Of a DNA stretch of 60,000 bases, positions 30,858 through 45,199 are shown in pieces (within the stretch, counting starts at the first letter, position 1; every line of letters starts with the position of its first letter). Both the position numbers and the translations under genes were made by a program. Under the pieces are notes generated by a model. That model did not search any database. It worked only from the letters and a program-made list of their open reading frames with translations, and was not told where the DNA came from. The stretch comes from Hydractinia symbiolongicarpus (lineage: Eukaryota > Cnidaria > Hydrozoa > Anthoathecata > Hydractiniidae), in assembly GCF_029227915.1 (NCBI RefSeq), contig NC_079887.1, positions 21,761,650-21,821,649 on the forward strand, read 5' to 3'.

Positions 30858-32789
30858 ATGGCGACAGTAGTAGCGATGAGGAACTTGATGCTGATTTCGA
30901 AATTTTGTCAGAGTCCGAAGATGAATTTGTCTCAGACAAAGAAATAGAAGATCTCGGAGACGACGAAAACGATTTTGACGAGCCTGGGAATACGGAAAAC
31001 CAAGATGATGAATTAGTTTTGATTTTGCTTAGCTTTTAAATTTTTCTACTTTATTTTTCCTTTGTAAATTCATTTTTAGTGAAATAATTGTAATATATCG
31101 TGAAATGACTTTTTCGATGGGCTTATATTCAATATATCTCAGCATTTTCAACCTCGCTAACTAAAATTTGTACCGCTATTTCGAATCCCGCTATCCCGCT
31201 ATCGATCTTATTCTTAGACCCAGATAAACTGTAAAATCATTAAATAATTATCCTCATTCTGCTTTAGATATCTTAGAGACCTTTTAAGTTATACCGCAAC
31301 TTCTCAAGCAAATTAAAACCGAGCTATCTCGCATTTTCTCAGATCTGTATACGAAGCCATACAAACCGTTTTTTAAGGTAGGAGGGCCTGCATACAGAAC
31401 TTCCAACATGCGATAGGTGAAATCGATTAGTACTCAGTATTAGTACTCAGGCATGGTTAATTCCTATTTTAATTTTATAATCGTCGCTTTAACCACTGTT
31501 ATCGCTTTTTTGAGGAAACTTAATCTATATCTCGTTTATAGAAGCAATTCATCTTAATTCATTTATCGTAATGGATAGTACATTACCAGATAAAATTTTA
31601 ACAATTATTTTTAGTATTAATTGTTACTATAATCTTCACAATCACATCATCAATCTTGATTAGGACTGGGTCGAAAACTCCGATGACGGTAGAAATCAAC
31701 TGACGATCTCATTATTCAGTTAGTTTTAAATAATCAATGAACCAAAGAGCCTACTGTAACACTATGTTCGCTTGTAACAGAACAATTGTTTTAAAAATAT
31801 GCTAGAGAACTAGAAATTGTGTTGCAACCGAATTACAATTCAACAACTAAATGGATTGTTCAACACACGATATGGAAAACGAGAGGGAATAAAACACACT
31901 GACTGATCTTTCTGGCAAATACGTTCGTTGTCAAGTTTTTGTAGAAGAACAATCGTTTAATATCCACATTTTTGGCCTGGTTTATCTGGAGGTGTAAAGC
32001 AATCCCGTCACTGTGATGTGACACTAAGGGTCTGTGAGAAGTGAAATTCGGGATATCGGCTAATCAAACGTTATTTTATTTATTTATTTCAAGCGTACGA
32101 TTTTTGTCCTGCCAAGACGGAGTTTTGATTGTGAGTAATTTATGAGATGTTTCTTATCCTTACAGACAATTTTTCGTCTTGGTAGGCTGTTTCCATAAAA
32201 AGGTGAAGGAAGTAGCAAGTTACGCTGTTTGTTAGCTTACTCTAGTAATCGTCGCGCCCCGGGTGACATATAAACAGCTTTATGCACTTCGCTGTAAAAA
32301 GTTTCTGTGTCTGTGTATTCTTGGAGGTTTGTTTAATTCACAGATTTTACCTGCAACTTGCAACAACAACATAAAATTAACACTCCTTCCTCACCAATAC
32401 GTCCTTGACAACCAAAATCAGCATAAATGAAACGGTAACCTTTGTAGTTTTAATATTACGAACCACTGTTATGCTTGCTGTCGGCAGCTCCAAAGCATTT
32501 AGGAAATTGCCATCGTTCACTGGTTTTGCTTAGAAAACTCTTAAGTTTCTGGACGTTTGGTATACTCACCACATCATCAGTCAGAGATATAGCATGGCAT
32601 ATGGGAACAATAAAACGACCTATTGTTACACTATGGACGCGGTATTGCTACATCAAACTTTCCATTTATTCGCCAGTTGCTACCGTAATTATTCTAATTT
32701 AGTGCGGATGACCATTTTTGCGAATTTTTAATAATTTTTTGCCGTCTAATTAATAGTGCGGGTAAAGTATTGGTCAAGATTTCCTCTAA

Positions 32790-33134
32790 TTATGTTGCGG
32801 ATTGACTACAACATGAATTTACAATGTTAAAGGATGTCTTCATCAACATCAGCATTATCTTCAAGCATTTCCAATTTTTTTTTTTTATAAAAGGAACCAT
32901 TTCGAACTTTATCTTTGTAATGCCGCAGACATCAAAAGATCTTTTTACCATCTCGGTGTCGAGTGGAATGGTGTTGTAAGCTTCCTCTACCCAATCAACC
33001 ATATCTTGACGACTGGGTGGAGGAATTTGATCATTGCTTTTCAATCATTTTGCTACTTACGCAACCCAGTATTTCCTTATCATGCCTGTAGACGGCTTGT
33101 TGATGCAGACACTTGGAAGTGCAGCCAGCAGGAT
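32790..33134 (-). pseudogene. pogo/Tigger-like C-terminal fragment, copy 2
   Basis: Identical to 6822-7166. Confidence 0.6.
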
Positions 33135-33862
33135 CTCTTGGGGTATATGATTTGTATTTACATTTCAAACTTCAAACGAAAATCTTTTTTCTCAAAAACA
33201 TTGGCTGAGATTGAAACATTTGAGGGGAAAAGGAAAAAAAAGGAAGATGAGCGGAATACAAAAATGAATTAAATGGACAAAAATGAAACAAATAAATAGG
33301 AAAAATGAGAAAAAAAAGATTAAAAAGATAGATGTTATTTTATCTCCTCTAATTTAATGCGGTAATGACTAAATTTCCCTTTAAATTTTTGTGCGGGCTT
33401 AAGTGGACGATATGACGGTAATATATCTTCTCTTATTATTACTGCGGCATACCATAATAATAATTTTTTCAGTCACACTAAGTTAGAAACATTATGGTTG
33501 ATATCTTAATTTTATAGCTAGCTTTTCTTCCGCACCAATTGGTTCCCTTAAACGTCTTTTTTATTTCGCTATATGAAGGGTCTCACTTTTTCCATTAGCT
33601 CCTAAAAAGTAATTTATCTTAAAGTTTGATCGGGTAAGGAGAAATTTCAGCTCTGATGTCATATTAAAAACGGAGTGTATATTCGTACGCACTTTATTAT
33701 AGTGCGTACGTATATGTTCATCCGCGATTCGTACGTAAAGTGCGTATTAATAGTGCGTAGCGCTATTCGTAAGTAATATATGACATATTTACGCGGGAAA
33801 AAAAGAAAACATAACACACGCACGTGGAAAATATTTTTCTTTTCAAAACTGTTTTCGCAAAC

Positions 33863-36800
33863 ATGAAGATAGGTTCAAGATTTTATTCTTTAAAAGATTT
33901 AAACGAAGCTATAGAAAATCAGAAAGAAAAATTTATAGCTTTGTATATTCGCGATTCTAAAAAGATTTCATTGGTTAAAGGTGATGATTCTAACCGTGAA
34001 AAAAGAAAAAAACGCGTTCCCAATAAAGATTTGATATACCAAAAAATTGTATACCACTGCAGTAAAGGTGGAAAGAAATTCAAAACAACTTCAACTGGCG
34101 CTCGTCCACATCAGAGGTAAATTGATTTACTGTGACACTACTACACATTTGTGAAATCTTACTTAGATGATATATACTTATTGTATACGTGGATTTTAAT
34201 CTCATTTTCTTTTTCAGCACTTTCCAGCAAGGGTGTGAGATGTTTATAAAAATTTGCTTATCAAAAGACGGACAGCATCTTTTTGTAAAAGAAATTAACG
34301 AAGATCACTGTCATGTTATCAACGAGGTAAAAATTAAAATTTACATTCGTAATACTTTCCTTTTTTCTTTTCTTATTTCTTATCTTTTCTCATTGAAAGT
34401 TGATCAAAAGATCAATTAAACATAGCACACAATAATAACATTATGCGCACCTGATTAATTATTCAAAAAATGTATAAGTTATCAATCATAGTTAAAACAA
34501 CCTCATACTCATTCTCTTTTTCACAGAAAAGTTACCAGTACTTGCCACAGGCAAGGAAATTGGACCAAGATACAGTCGTGGAAGTGGAATCTTTATTGAA
34601 ATTAAATTGCAATAAAAAGTTATTACAAAACCATGTTGAAACTAAAACGGGTCAAAAATGTACGTTACGTGATTTGTCAAATCACAATACGAAAATGCTT
34701 AAAAAATCGTCACGCAATGACCTGGAAAGTTTGGTTCAAAAACTGGAAGCCGACGAGGGTAAGCTGTTTCTAACAGTTCTTTGATAGCGTCTTTTATCAT
34801 AAATGAATATTTTTTCCAGTAGGTGAAGAACAACTTCAGTCCCAGGACCCCTTACCATTGATAGAGATACGCATATTTATTTTTCTCTAGAATCGACAGT
34901 GGAGATACTTACTGATGAAGATAATACTTTATTTGGAATTTTCTCTCAGCATCTGCATATAAAACGTAAGTGCAGTCTATTTATAGTATTATTCATGCTT
35001 TAAATTTTTTTCTTCTCATTATAAATGCATGCTTTTATAGAATCTTTTGCATCTTATCCTGATTTGTTGATGGTGGATGCCACACATAAAATGAACAACC
35101 TGAAAATGCCTTTTGGAACTAAAAACGAACACAACTCTTTAACGACGTTTCGGCCGTACGACGGCCATTTTCAAGTATAGCTTTTTACAATTGACAAATT
35201 CAACACTATATACAAAATATCGTACGATATATCATCGTACGATCAAATATTCCGTAGGGGCAAGTCAATTATCTGAAAATAGAAATAATGGCATTGATGC
35301 AATATTTCTATTAAGAATTGGCTTATCCCTACGGATTAACAAGCTTTCCTTCAATTCCAAATCAAAATTATTAGATGCGGAGGAGATAATAGAAAAATTA
35401 TCTAAAGATGGTCTATTTTTACAGAAAACAACATGCTCCAAAACCGCACTAGGGTTAATAGATTTGACGGATTTTCCAGTCAAGGCAGAAACGGCCATGT
35501 GTTCGCAGGCTCTAACTTTCAAATGTCGCATAGTTTTCCCATAATAGATGGCATTGCAGCCATCACACTGATATTTATATACGACTTTTGAACGCAGAGC
35601 CTTTGAAACACGGTCCTTAAACCGGAAAAAATTGCCAATTCTACAACCCGATTTGAAAATAACCCTAAGCTTACAGCACGGAAGATGCTTATCAAATGTT
35701 TTAACTAAGTGAGTTCGCAGTTTCAACGATATATTACCCAAATATGGCAAAATAATAAGAACTTCTAACTTAGGCACGGTACTGAAAACTTTCTTATCTT
35801 GAGACATTCTGTCGAGAAAAGACTTGATGCATTGATCAATCAAACTTGACGGGTAGCCATTTCTTAACAGAATGTTTCTAAGATCTTGCATTTCTAAGTG
35901 AAACCTAGAAAAATCAGAAACAATCTTAAATATCCGAAAAATCAATGTCATTATCAAACCCGTTTTATATTCTTCCTTATATTCTTCTGAAAATGCCTCT
36001 CTACCTCCTCGTTGTGGAAGATGGTAATGGCGAAAGTGAATTGGCTGCTCTGTTCCTCGTTATTACAGAAAGCGAAGAAACTATAAGAAGGATGACGATG
36101 ATTTTTAAAGAGCATAACGAAAACAGCTCACTAGTGAAAACTGTAATAAGTGATAAAGACTTTACGGAGCGTGAAGTTTTTGCATCAGAATTTGAAGGAG
36201 CGAACCTAATAATTTGCAGATTCCATGTACAGAGAACATTTAGACGGGAGGTTACAACAGCGAAACTGGGAATAACGGAGCACGAACGTCAAGTTTGTCC
36301 TGCCATTTTACGTGATTTGATATATAGCAAATCTCAAGAACAATACGACAAAAATCTTAAAGCTCTGAAAGATATGAAGGTTCGTAGTGTAACAGAGTAC
36401 TTCATGTCAAACTGGCATCCTTTGAGACATGAATGGGTGTTCGGTCTTATCAATGGAGTATCTTACATGAATCTTACAAACAATCGTCTAGAAAGTCTCA
36501 ATCAAAAGTTTAAAAGTGTGTGTACCAGTACTGCTGACCTGAATACTTGTTTCGATCAAATCTTGGCTGTTATTTCGTGTCTTCGAACTGAGCGTAATCA
36601 CAGAGCAGTTATGATGAGTGAAAAGGTCTCCATTCAAGTTGCAGACGAAAATTTGAAGGAATTTATTGATTTTGTGACACCATATGCTTTCAAGCACGTG
36701 AAAGAACAGTACTCGCTATTAACGATATGTCAAGAAGATAAATTGGCGACTTATAAAACAACAAAAAATTCCTGTCTCTGTTTCTTCCGAAGTAACATGG

Positions 36801-38139
36801 ATTTACCGTGCAAACACATCTTTGCTGTTCGAAAAAAAGAGGGAGTTGGAATGTTCGATGAATCTCTCATAAATAAACGATGGCTTCTGGGTGCATTCAA
36901 GGATAACTCTGCTAAGCTGTTACGAGTTCCATCACGAATTGCATCATCAAGTACTACAAGTGTTTGTTCTACCTTCATTAACAAAAACTCAAAGCCGACT
37001 CAGGGTAAAAAATTGAAAACAGCTCAGGCAATTTGCTTAGAAATTTCATCAGCTATGCCATCGCTAGAAAGTCGCCATTTCCAACATTACTTATCACAAT
37101 TGAAAGCCGTTCGAGATGCTATCAAACAACAGAAGGAGTTTGGGATTGTTTTTCACGATTTAGAAACTGACAAACACATTGATACAAATCCAGGTGAGGT
37201 TAAAAAAACCAGCGAAACACTTTATTTTTTGTCTACAATCTCTTTAAATATACAATTCTTAAACATTAAACAAAATCATCTGATGATATCAATTCAATGC
37301 AACAACCAATCGACTCAACGGAGGAAATTGATCCTGCTCAAATTCAATTCAGCGTTGCTCGTAAGTTTTTTCCACTATTTCTAAGCGTAGTTCCAATTTT
37401 ATTGTGATTTTAAAAATTAAAATATTTCTCTAAAGCTTTGACTGAAAGTAGTATGGAGGATCGTATAGAGTCTATGATGAGAGAGATCAGGGAACGTGAA
37501 CCATGTAAGTACGACTTGATTGAAAGCTGTAGAATATATAGTGTTACAATTGCAAGTGTCATGAATATATCATTTTATCTCTTATAGCGTCGTCTCAAGA
37601 TATCGAAAATGATACACCTGGAAAATCTGATGTACAAGATATTGAAAATGATACACCCGCAAAATCTGATGTACAAGATACTGTCATGGGTATGTGATGT
37701 CCAATATGGCCCTATACCATTTTTTAATTAATACAGTTGTAAAAATTATTTTTTGAACTTCAGACGAATCGGATGATGAAGATTCAGAAAAGGAGAGATT
37801 GGAACGAGAGAGAGAAAAGAAGATTAAGGAGATGGATAATGTCATCATGAACATCGATCGAGACACATTATCAGATATATACAAAAATCAATGCATTTGG
37901 ACAACATTTGTCAAAAATAATGAACGGAGAGAGAGAAAACTGGCGCCACAAAGTCTTTTTCAACATAAAGAGAGAAGAATCGGAAATTGGACGGAGACAT
38001 CTAAGTCAATATTTTGATTGCGGGGCACTCAACGACGATCAAATTGAAACGTTGTGCCATCTTACAGCGAACGATGTCAACATTCCTCAATGTTCTCTTG
38101 ATTATCGTACGAAGGTTCTCCTGCCAGAATGCTTTGTTT
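33863..38139 (+). pseudogene. MULE transposase, copy 2 (N-terminal and catalytic exons)
   Basis: Same exon structure as 7895-12171. The silent change at 36367 (G instead of A) is the one difference noticed between the copies. Confidence 0.85.
35112..35986 (-). mobile_element. Penelope-like insertion, copy 2
   Basis: Equivalent to 9144-10018. The GIY-YIG frame lies at 35265-35957, the hammerhead-like motif at 35142-35175, and the 12-bp duplication at 35100-35111 and 35987-35998. Confidence 0.85.
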
Positions 38140-38433
38140 AAGTATACATGAATGTGTTTGGGTGTGGTCGACAAGAGTCAGAGGTGTATTTGGATGAAGG
38201 AGGGATAACTGATTACGTTAAGGTTTTTAAGTTGAAAGCGAAAAGCGTCGAAGCAAAGAAGAATATGGAAAATTTCTCCTTGCATAAAGATGGACAAGAG
38301 GTGGATAGTAGGGAAAAGAAATCTGTAAAGCTTGAAAATTTGAAAAAAGGTAATTTATATGATTTCATGTTTGAAGTTAGAAGAGAAAGTATAGAAAACT
38401 TTTTTATTGCGAAAATACATAGTAACTGCTCCA

Positions 38434-41400
38434 CTCGGGCGAGTTAAGGCGCGTCAAAATATTTTACACCGCCCGCGATCCTCTGATCAGCGTCCTCAAT
38501 GTTTTTGTCGACGTGTCGGAAAACATGTTGAATTCGGCTACCGGGACAGAGATTTATAAAATCAAATCAACGAAGATCTAAGCGAAGGCTGGCTGGCTGG
38601 AAGTTTGAAAGAAGGATCTACTTATAAAAATTATGTACAGGTAATGGTTTGTATGTCAACTATATTTTCAAACCCCAAAACTTCATCATATTTTTACAAC
38701 GAAGAAGCTGTTTGTAATTTTCGTAATGGTTGACATCTTTTTCGATCTCACTCAGTGAGGGTACTTTCTCATTTTTTGAAAAGAAATCCTTTTCCCAGGC
38801 ATTGACTGCTTCTTCATAATGCATCATTTTTTCTCTTACTTTATTTTGTAGAGTTGGAAGAATTTTTTGACATATTTTTCTTGAGCTTTCGTACTTCTCA
38901 TTTTTGAAAAGAATATGATGTTTATCAAACAATTCCAACTGCTTTGAATAGCCATCACCAAGAACCCTGTATACTACTTTGCCACCCTCGTTTGTGGGTT
39001 TGTTTTTCTGTTCGCATTGAAAATCTACTTCACTTGGAATTTCTTCTACGCCGTCATGTACTTCTTCAACAACACTTTTCCTCTCTTCCAGCATCAAATC
39101 CATCTCTGGTGGTTCCTCTGGTACTTCTTCTTCTTCTTGTGAACTTTCTTCTTCATTTTGTTCAATGACTGGATTATTTTTTAGTATCGTATTCGCCACA
39201 TCCCCCTGAACTTGGTGTTGTTCAATGCGATTTAGGAAGTCGCCATTTTCATTGAATATAACAATATCTTTCAACGGTATTTCAACCTTATTCTCGATAA
39301 TGTTTCTCCAGCATCTTAAAGAAAGAGAAAGTTGTCTCTAAATCATACAGACACTGCAGGGTACATTATCAACTAGGAACACATGTTTTGTGATTAAAAT
39401 ATTAGTAATGAAAACATTTCCTTACCTTTCCAAGTATGGGTAAATAGATATCATAGAGTTTTCTGTGAAACTCATCATCCTCGGTCCTTCATTTCTATGA
39501 AAGAAAATCTACATGTTGAGTGGCATTGGATTTATAATTTTTTTGTCTCCCGTCAACATTCATTAGAGTAATTTCGTTCACTTCTTATTTGTTTTTAGGC
39601 TGGTTAAATGTTCACATGTACCGTATATACATTTAAAAAACGTTGATACTTTATGCAGCTAAACTTTTGTTGTCAAATTGACCGCAAAAAATTTATTACA
39701 GTTCACAATCTGAAAGTTTTTCAGCATGAAGAATCAACAAAAGCTTTTGCAGATGAGACTTTCTGAAAACTGTTGTAGAAATATAAGCTTTCTCGAATTT
39801 TAATTCGAAAATGGAAAACCGCAAAAGTTTTTTTTGAAGCTTTTTCTACGCTTACCTAAAATCTGGATCACAATCAGCATCATAAATTACTATATACATT
39901 CCTTCAATATGCCACCATACTCCTTCTCCGCATTCAAGGTAGTCACTCAGTCGTTCCAGATGTGCCTGTAGTAAACGTTGGTTGAGACCTTCATTCAGCT
40001 TTGTTCCTTCATAATTATCTAATTTCTCCATTTTTTACTGTTAACCTTTGGTATTCTTTCCGTTTGATCAATGATCCCAGCAAATATTCACCGCTTTCCA
40101 CCTTCTCCATCATTTCACTCTTCAGTTTGTCATACGGACGTGGAATTGGAACAGAAATCTCGCTTCCCCCTAAAAAATTAAAGTTTGTTTATTATATTTC
40201 ATTTGTAAAGTGGTTCTTTCAGAAAAGTATTGAAAACTTCCTTTTTATGATGTATTTATAAATTTTGTTTAGATTCATTCACCTGGCATTTTATTGTACT
40301 TCCGTCGACACTTCGTTGGATTGAACAGCGGATTTTCAAATTGTGATAAATCAACATCATTCTGTTCAAGATATTCTCTGACTATCATGTTACCCAAAGG
40401 ACCTGGTATACCATGTTCTCGAGCAAGATGAGAGAGATTCATCTGAAATATAATACATGAGTGTGAGCAAATTTTGGTATATACATCTTATTTTGCTTGC
40501 TTGTAGAAACTTTTGCGAGAGAAACTATTTTGTTTTGTTATGAGTTTTGACAATTGAGAAGTTGAGGTATTTTAATTATATACGTACTTTTTCACCAGCC
40601 TTCATATTTTCTACTTCATCTAATAGACCTTTTTTGTCAAATTCAACCTTTGAAGGGTCAGGTGAATGTCGTTTTCGTTTTCCGTGAGATACGTTTTCAT
40701 CATCAGGTGAAGAGAATTTTTCTAAAAGTTAATTGTTTATTTTTTTAAAAAAATTGAGAAATTGATTTTGTGAAACAAAGTGAAAAGAACATGACACAAT
40801 TGAATTACTGGATATTTTATCAGGAGAAGATTTACTGCATGTGGCCGTTGTCAAAAATGATCAAAAAAATTTCTCCTAATAAATTAGCCAAAACAGGTTT
40901 TTATACCTTTCAAAGTTCTGGCCACAGCAGATGACTTTTTTTCGAAGTGCATGCTTGCTCTGCTTTTCATATAACAAGCTTTTGACTGCCGTGTACCAAA
41001 TACAGTTTCAACATCAAGACTTTCTTTTTGCCATCATGTTTCAATTGCATTTTTCATATTTTGATGCATTTTTCTCATTTTTTGTTTTTTCTCTGTGGCA
41101 CTTTCTTTCTCTTTTAAATTGGTGTCTGGAAGTTTCGTTAATATTTTGGTGAATGGTGTGTCAAAAATTTCATCCCATTGATTGTTGATGTTTTGCAAAA
41201 TAGATCCAGCAGCTTCTTTTATTTCATGGATAGAGTGTTTATTTTTGGGAGTTAAGTTTGTAATATTTTGTAATGGTGTTCTGATTTGTGTAGTATTTTG
41301 TTGTGGTGTGATATTAGGGTTTATAGTTATGGTCGGTTTAGGTGTAGTAGTGATATCAGAGTTTGTTTTTTTGCAATTTTTTTCACCTTTCTATGTCCTG

Positions 41401-42053
41401 CAGCTGTTGGAAATGTATTATTTTCATTGTTTTTTACAAGACATTCGTTACATTTCCGAAGACTGTGTTTAGTTTTGTTGTTTTCTTCCACTTTATCCCA
41501 TTTATCACTCCCGTAATTCTTAATATATCCCAGTTTCTCTCGATAGGGCCACTTTTTTTTACGCAGGAAGAGAAGCAAGTTAGAAATTTGACTGAAAAAG
41601 TACTTTTCTTCAATTTTTTCCAGATGAGGAAATTGTTCCATAAACTTGGAATATCGTGTTGCCTTTTCTTCAATTTTCAAACTATTTAATACTGCAGCTC
41701 TCATGAAATTACATGAAAAATATAAGGCCATTGTTGAGCTTATTTGACGCTATATAGTTGCTTGTTTACATATTCATTCTTTGACATGCTTCCCGGTGAC
41801 GCGGGGCTGTCAAAAAAAGCTAAGTCGCGTTGATTTCGATTGTAGTATCCGAGTACGAGCGGCTCGAAGCAAATGTCAATTTTTTTCTTCAGGGTCTAAA
41901 CACCAGATACGTGGAACAAACCTTGTGCCTTATCTTTTCCTAAGACTCCAATAAAACATAGAAAAGTATGGAAAGCTCCATTTTTCTAGTTTTTCGCCCA
42001 TCGGCTGCGCGTAGAAAATTACCAACTTTAGGACTGGCCTTAACTCGCCCGAG
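38434..42053 (-). mobile_element. 3.6-kb TIR element, copy 2
   Basis: Equivalent to 12466-16085, with perfect 17-bp ends. Its unidentified minus-strand gene lies at 38660-41731. Confidence 0.75.
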
Positions 42054-42135
42054 CATGCAAATCGGAAAAGTTGCTCACAAATACTATGATTCACGCAAAT
42101 TTATACCCGTTTTTTGTTGTTTAATGTTTTTTTAG

Positions 42136-42776
42136 TTGTTACTGCGGCAGACATAAAGCTACCAACGCAATCAAGAAAACGTGGCAAACCAAGTGGTGAC
42201 TCAACGTGTACGATTGGACTTCCCAAATTCAAAAAGTCTGCTGGTCCAATTCCTTTCGTTCGAATGCACCCGAAAGAAAAGGAAAGAGGTAATTTTAAAT
42301 CTAAACATACTTGCTATATGTTTTGTGATGTTATAAAATAAGTTTAAAACGAGGACTTCTTTTTTCCTTGTTTTAATTCTTTTAATGCCCATTTTTTCAA
42401 AGAGATGCTGTCGTGGTTCACTTCGCAAAAGAATGCTGGCCTGGCTATCCAAGAAGAATGCCTGATTAGCCATGCCATGGTACAAGAGAAAGAAGTTCAG
42501 CATTCTGGAATCGGTGATGATTTCAATTTCAATCTCATCAAAAGGTACTTCTCGCCATCGGGATGGAAAGCTGCGACTTGCGCAATCAACACTTTTTCAA
42601 AAAACAAATCATCGCGCTATTCTTGCAACGGCTGTTTTAAGACGTTTGATGTTAAAGAAGAAACATCAATACAGTGTGACAGATGTCTGCATTGGTACCA
42701 TTTATCGTGTGTGCTTTTAAAGAAAGCACCTAAAACAAAACATTGGTTTTGCCGTTACTGCAGAGGAAGCCATTAA
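42136..42776 (+). CDS. MULE C-terminal exons with PHD-like finger, copy 2
   Basis: Equivalent to 16168-16808 (exons 42136-42288 and 42403-42776). Confidence 0.65.
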
Positions 42777-43269
42777 ATCAATGTAAAAAATTGTAAATTG
42801 TAGAATGTAAAACTTATTTGACAATGACATATACCATTCAATCAGCTTCGCGTTCTTTATGTTTATCTTGACTGTTCCCACCTCGTGTCGTTGCGTACGC
42901 ACTTTAACAATTGTAAATATCGTATCATATATTACGTACAAATAGCGCTACGCACTATTAATACGCACTTTACGTACGAATAGCGGATGAACATATACGT
43001 ACGCACTATAATAAAGTACGTACGCACTATAATAAAGTGCGTACGAATATAAACTCCGTATTATTAAATGGGAGATTTTTTTTAAAAATACGCACCCAGA
43101 AGCGCAATATGCGCCATGAATATTTTATTAGTCTTTTCTTCATTTAATCAAAAGGACAACACTGATTCTTTTGTTTTAGAGCCTGGGATCTAAATTTACC
43201 ATAGATTGGCTCACATGCATTCAAAAAACATTTTCTTTTTCTTTTAAACGCGAACGAAACAAGATCAAA

Positions 43270-45199
43270 ATGTCAAAGACAGTAAGTAATTCGAAAACAT
43301 GTTTGCCTAATATAGAAGCAACCACCGTGATTAAAATTTAAAATTGTCAAACACTTTAAAACTAACTAACAAGTCTCGTTTCTGAATTTTCTTTTACATT
43401 CATTAGGCTAAAAAATCGATCAAAAAGTGGACTTAGGAAGACCTGGCAAGCGCGTTATCTGAGGTCGAAAACGGAATCTCGTCTATCCGAGCAACAGCTA
43501 AAAAATACGGAGTAAACGAAGCCACAATTCGCCTAAGAAAAAGAAATAAAAAGGAAAATAAACAATTCGTAGGGTCTGGCCGAAAACCCACCCTTACTGA
43601 AACAACTGAATCGGAATTAGCTGAAGTAATCCGCGTCCTATGCTGCCTCGGATTTAGTCCTACACGAGACCAAGTCAAAAATCTTGTCAAAGAATATGTG
43701 GAGGCAAGAAAAATGAAAACCCCTTTCGCTGAAAACCGCCCTGGGAAGGAATGGCTAAGATTGTTTATGGAACGAAACATGCTTTCCCTAAAAAAAGGCA
43801 ACAATGATCTGCAGTGCGCGTAAGGCCGTGACAGCAAATCCTTTCGTTGTGCATGACTTTTACGACATGCTTGAAAAAATCGTTAAAGAAAAAAAATTTC
43901 CACCCAACCAAATCTGGAACTGTGACGAATCTGGATTTCCAACAGATCCGAAAAGGTACAAAGTGGTCAGCAAAAGTGGCGAAGTCGCATATCGAGTAAC
44001 ACCAGGTGCTGGTCGGGAAAATACAACAACCTTAGCTGCTGTGAACGCAGCTGGACAAGCATTACCACCACTTGTTGTTTTCCCAGGAAAAAATCATCAG
44101 GAGTCTTGGTTCTCACCTGAAAGTAAGTCCCACACAGTAAATACAATTCTTAATTGTCACCCAATCTTCTGCTCCCCTTTCCCTCCTACACTATTTTTTA
44201 TGTATCCGCTGTCTAAAACATTATTTGGATCTTGTTAGGTATGCCAGGTACACTGTATGGTTGCTCAGATAATGGTTGGATGACCACTGATGTGTTTGGC
44301 GAATGGTTTAAACACTTTTGCAGAGTAGTAACAGATCGGCCACTTTTGCTTCTCTTTGACGGCCATTTGTTGCATGTGTCTGCCAGTCTTATCTTAAAAG
44401 CCATGGAGGAAGATGTGACAATCATGAAATTTCCACCGCATGTGACAGATCTTCTACAACCGTTAGATGTCCCCTGAAGAGAGAATGGGAACGTGTCTTA
44501 AATGAATGGTGTGTTTCTTACGGTGGTAAGCGTCCTCTTCCAAAAGCTGACTTTGTGGAGAAACTTGGACAGTGTTGGCAAACCGCACTTACTGAAGATA
44601 ACATAAAAGCAGGATTTAGACGAACAGGTATAATAATACATATTTTATTTTACAAAAACGTCATTAAGTGAAACTGCTTCTCCTCTTGTGAAATGTGGAA
44701 AAGTACATTCAACTTGTTTTTAATCTAGGTATATTTCCGATCGACAGAACGAAGTACCCGGAGAAAAGATTTGACCCACGGTTACTTAAAAGATATAGAA
44801 GATGGTGCGAAATGGGAAAACCAGAGGACGTTATGGAAGAACTTGCTCGCGCTTCAAATACGCCGAAAAAATAAAAGAGCCAACGAATGTAAATGCCGCG
44901 ACAACGCCAACGCAATTAATCGACACCACACAATCGCCGCTTCTTGCTAACGCTTCTTCAGCATCCTTTATTGACGCTCCTTCAACTGCAAGCACCAATC
45001 AATCGACGCCAATACTTCGTATACAGGAACCATGCGGGATATTTCACTTTTTAAGGTCCACGATGTAATAGCTGGTCCTTTGGAGGTGTATCCAGAGCGA
45101 GGAAACAAATGGAGTGTTCCTGGTTATCCAAGCATCGAAATGTTTTTTAATAGAGTGAAAAAGATAGACAGAAAACAATTGATTATGATCGATATGTAA
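43270..45199 (+). pseudogene. pogo-like DDE transposase (HTH plus DDE_1)
   Basis: Exon 1 is 43270-43281, followed by a GTAAGT donor. Exon 2 starts at 43407 with a psq-type helix-turn-helix (ISSIRATAKKYGVNEATIR) and continues into the DDE domain: IWNCDESGFPTDP (first Asp) and a donor at 44122. Exon 3 (44239-44627) has LLLLFDGHLLHVS (second Asp) and FPPHVTDLLQPLDV (third acidic residue). Exon 4 (from 44729) has IFPIDRTKYPEKRFDP. A later frame (45032-45199) encodes a plausible C-terminal tail. Lesions: TAG at 43434-43436 soon after the start of exon 2, a frameshift near 43795, and a small deletion with frame change near 44474 just after QPLDV. The element's own ends were not located. The first exon and part of the intron are the segment shared with copy 1. 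Confidence 0.8.

Larger units (their letters stand above)
33669..43061 (+). mobile_element. MULE transposon, copy 2, with the same nested insertions
   Basis: Equivalent to 7701-17093. TIRs lie at 33669-33791 and 42914-43061. Because both copies share both insertions and flanks, the MULE did not transpose independently; the whole region was copied. Confidence 0.85.
25969..43341. repeat. Long direct duplication, copy 2
   Basis: Second copy of 1-17373. On its right side the pogo-like transposase gene continues uninterrupted from its first exon (43270) into later exons, so this right border looks ancestral and the border of copy 1 looks derived. On its left side, 25921-25968 is sequence not seen elsewhere in the window. 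Confidence 0.97.

Noticed and set aside
1-43341. A 26-kb tandem repeat array
   Set aside because: The 8.6 kb after copy 1 is not repeated after copy 2, so this is one direct duplication, not an array.
43433-43837. Long minus-strand ORF opposite the pogo-like exon
   Set aside because: The plus strand carries a clear helix-turn-helix and DDE transposase frame; the minus frame has no recognisable domain and is a shadow.
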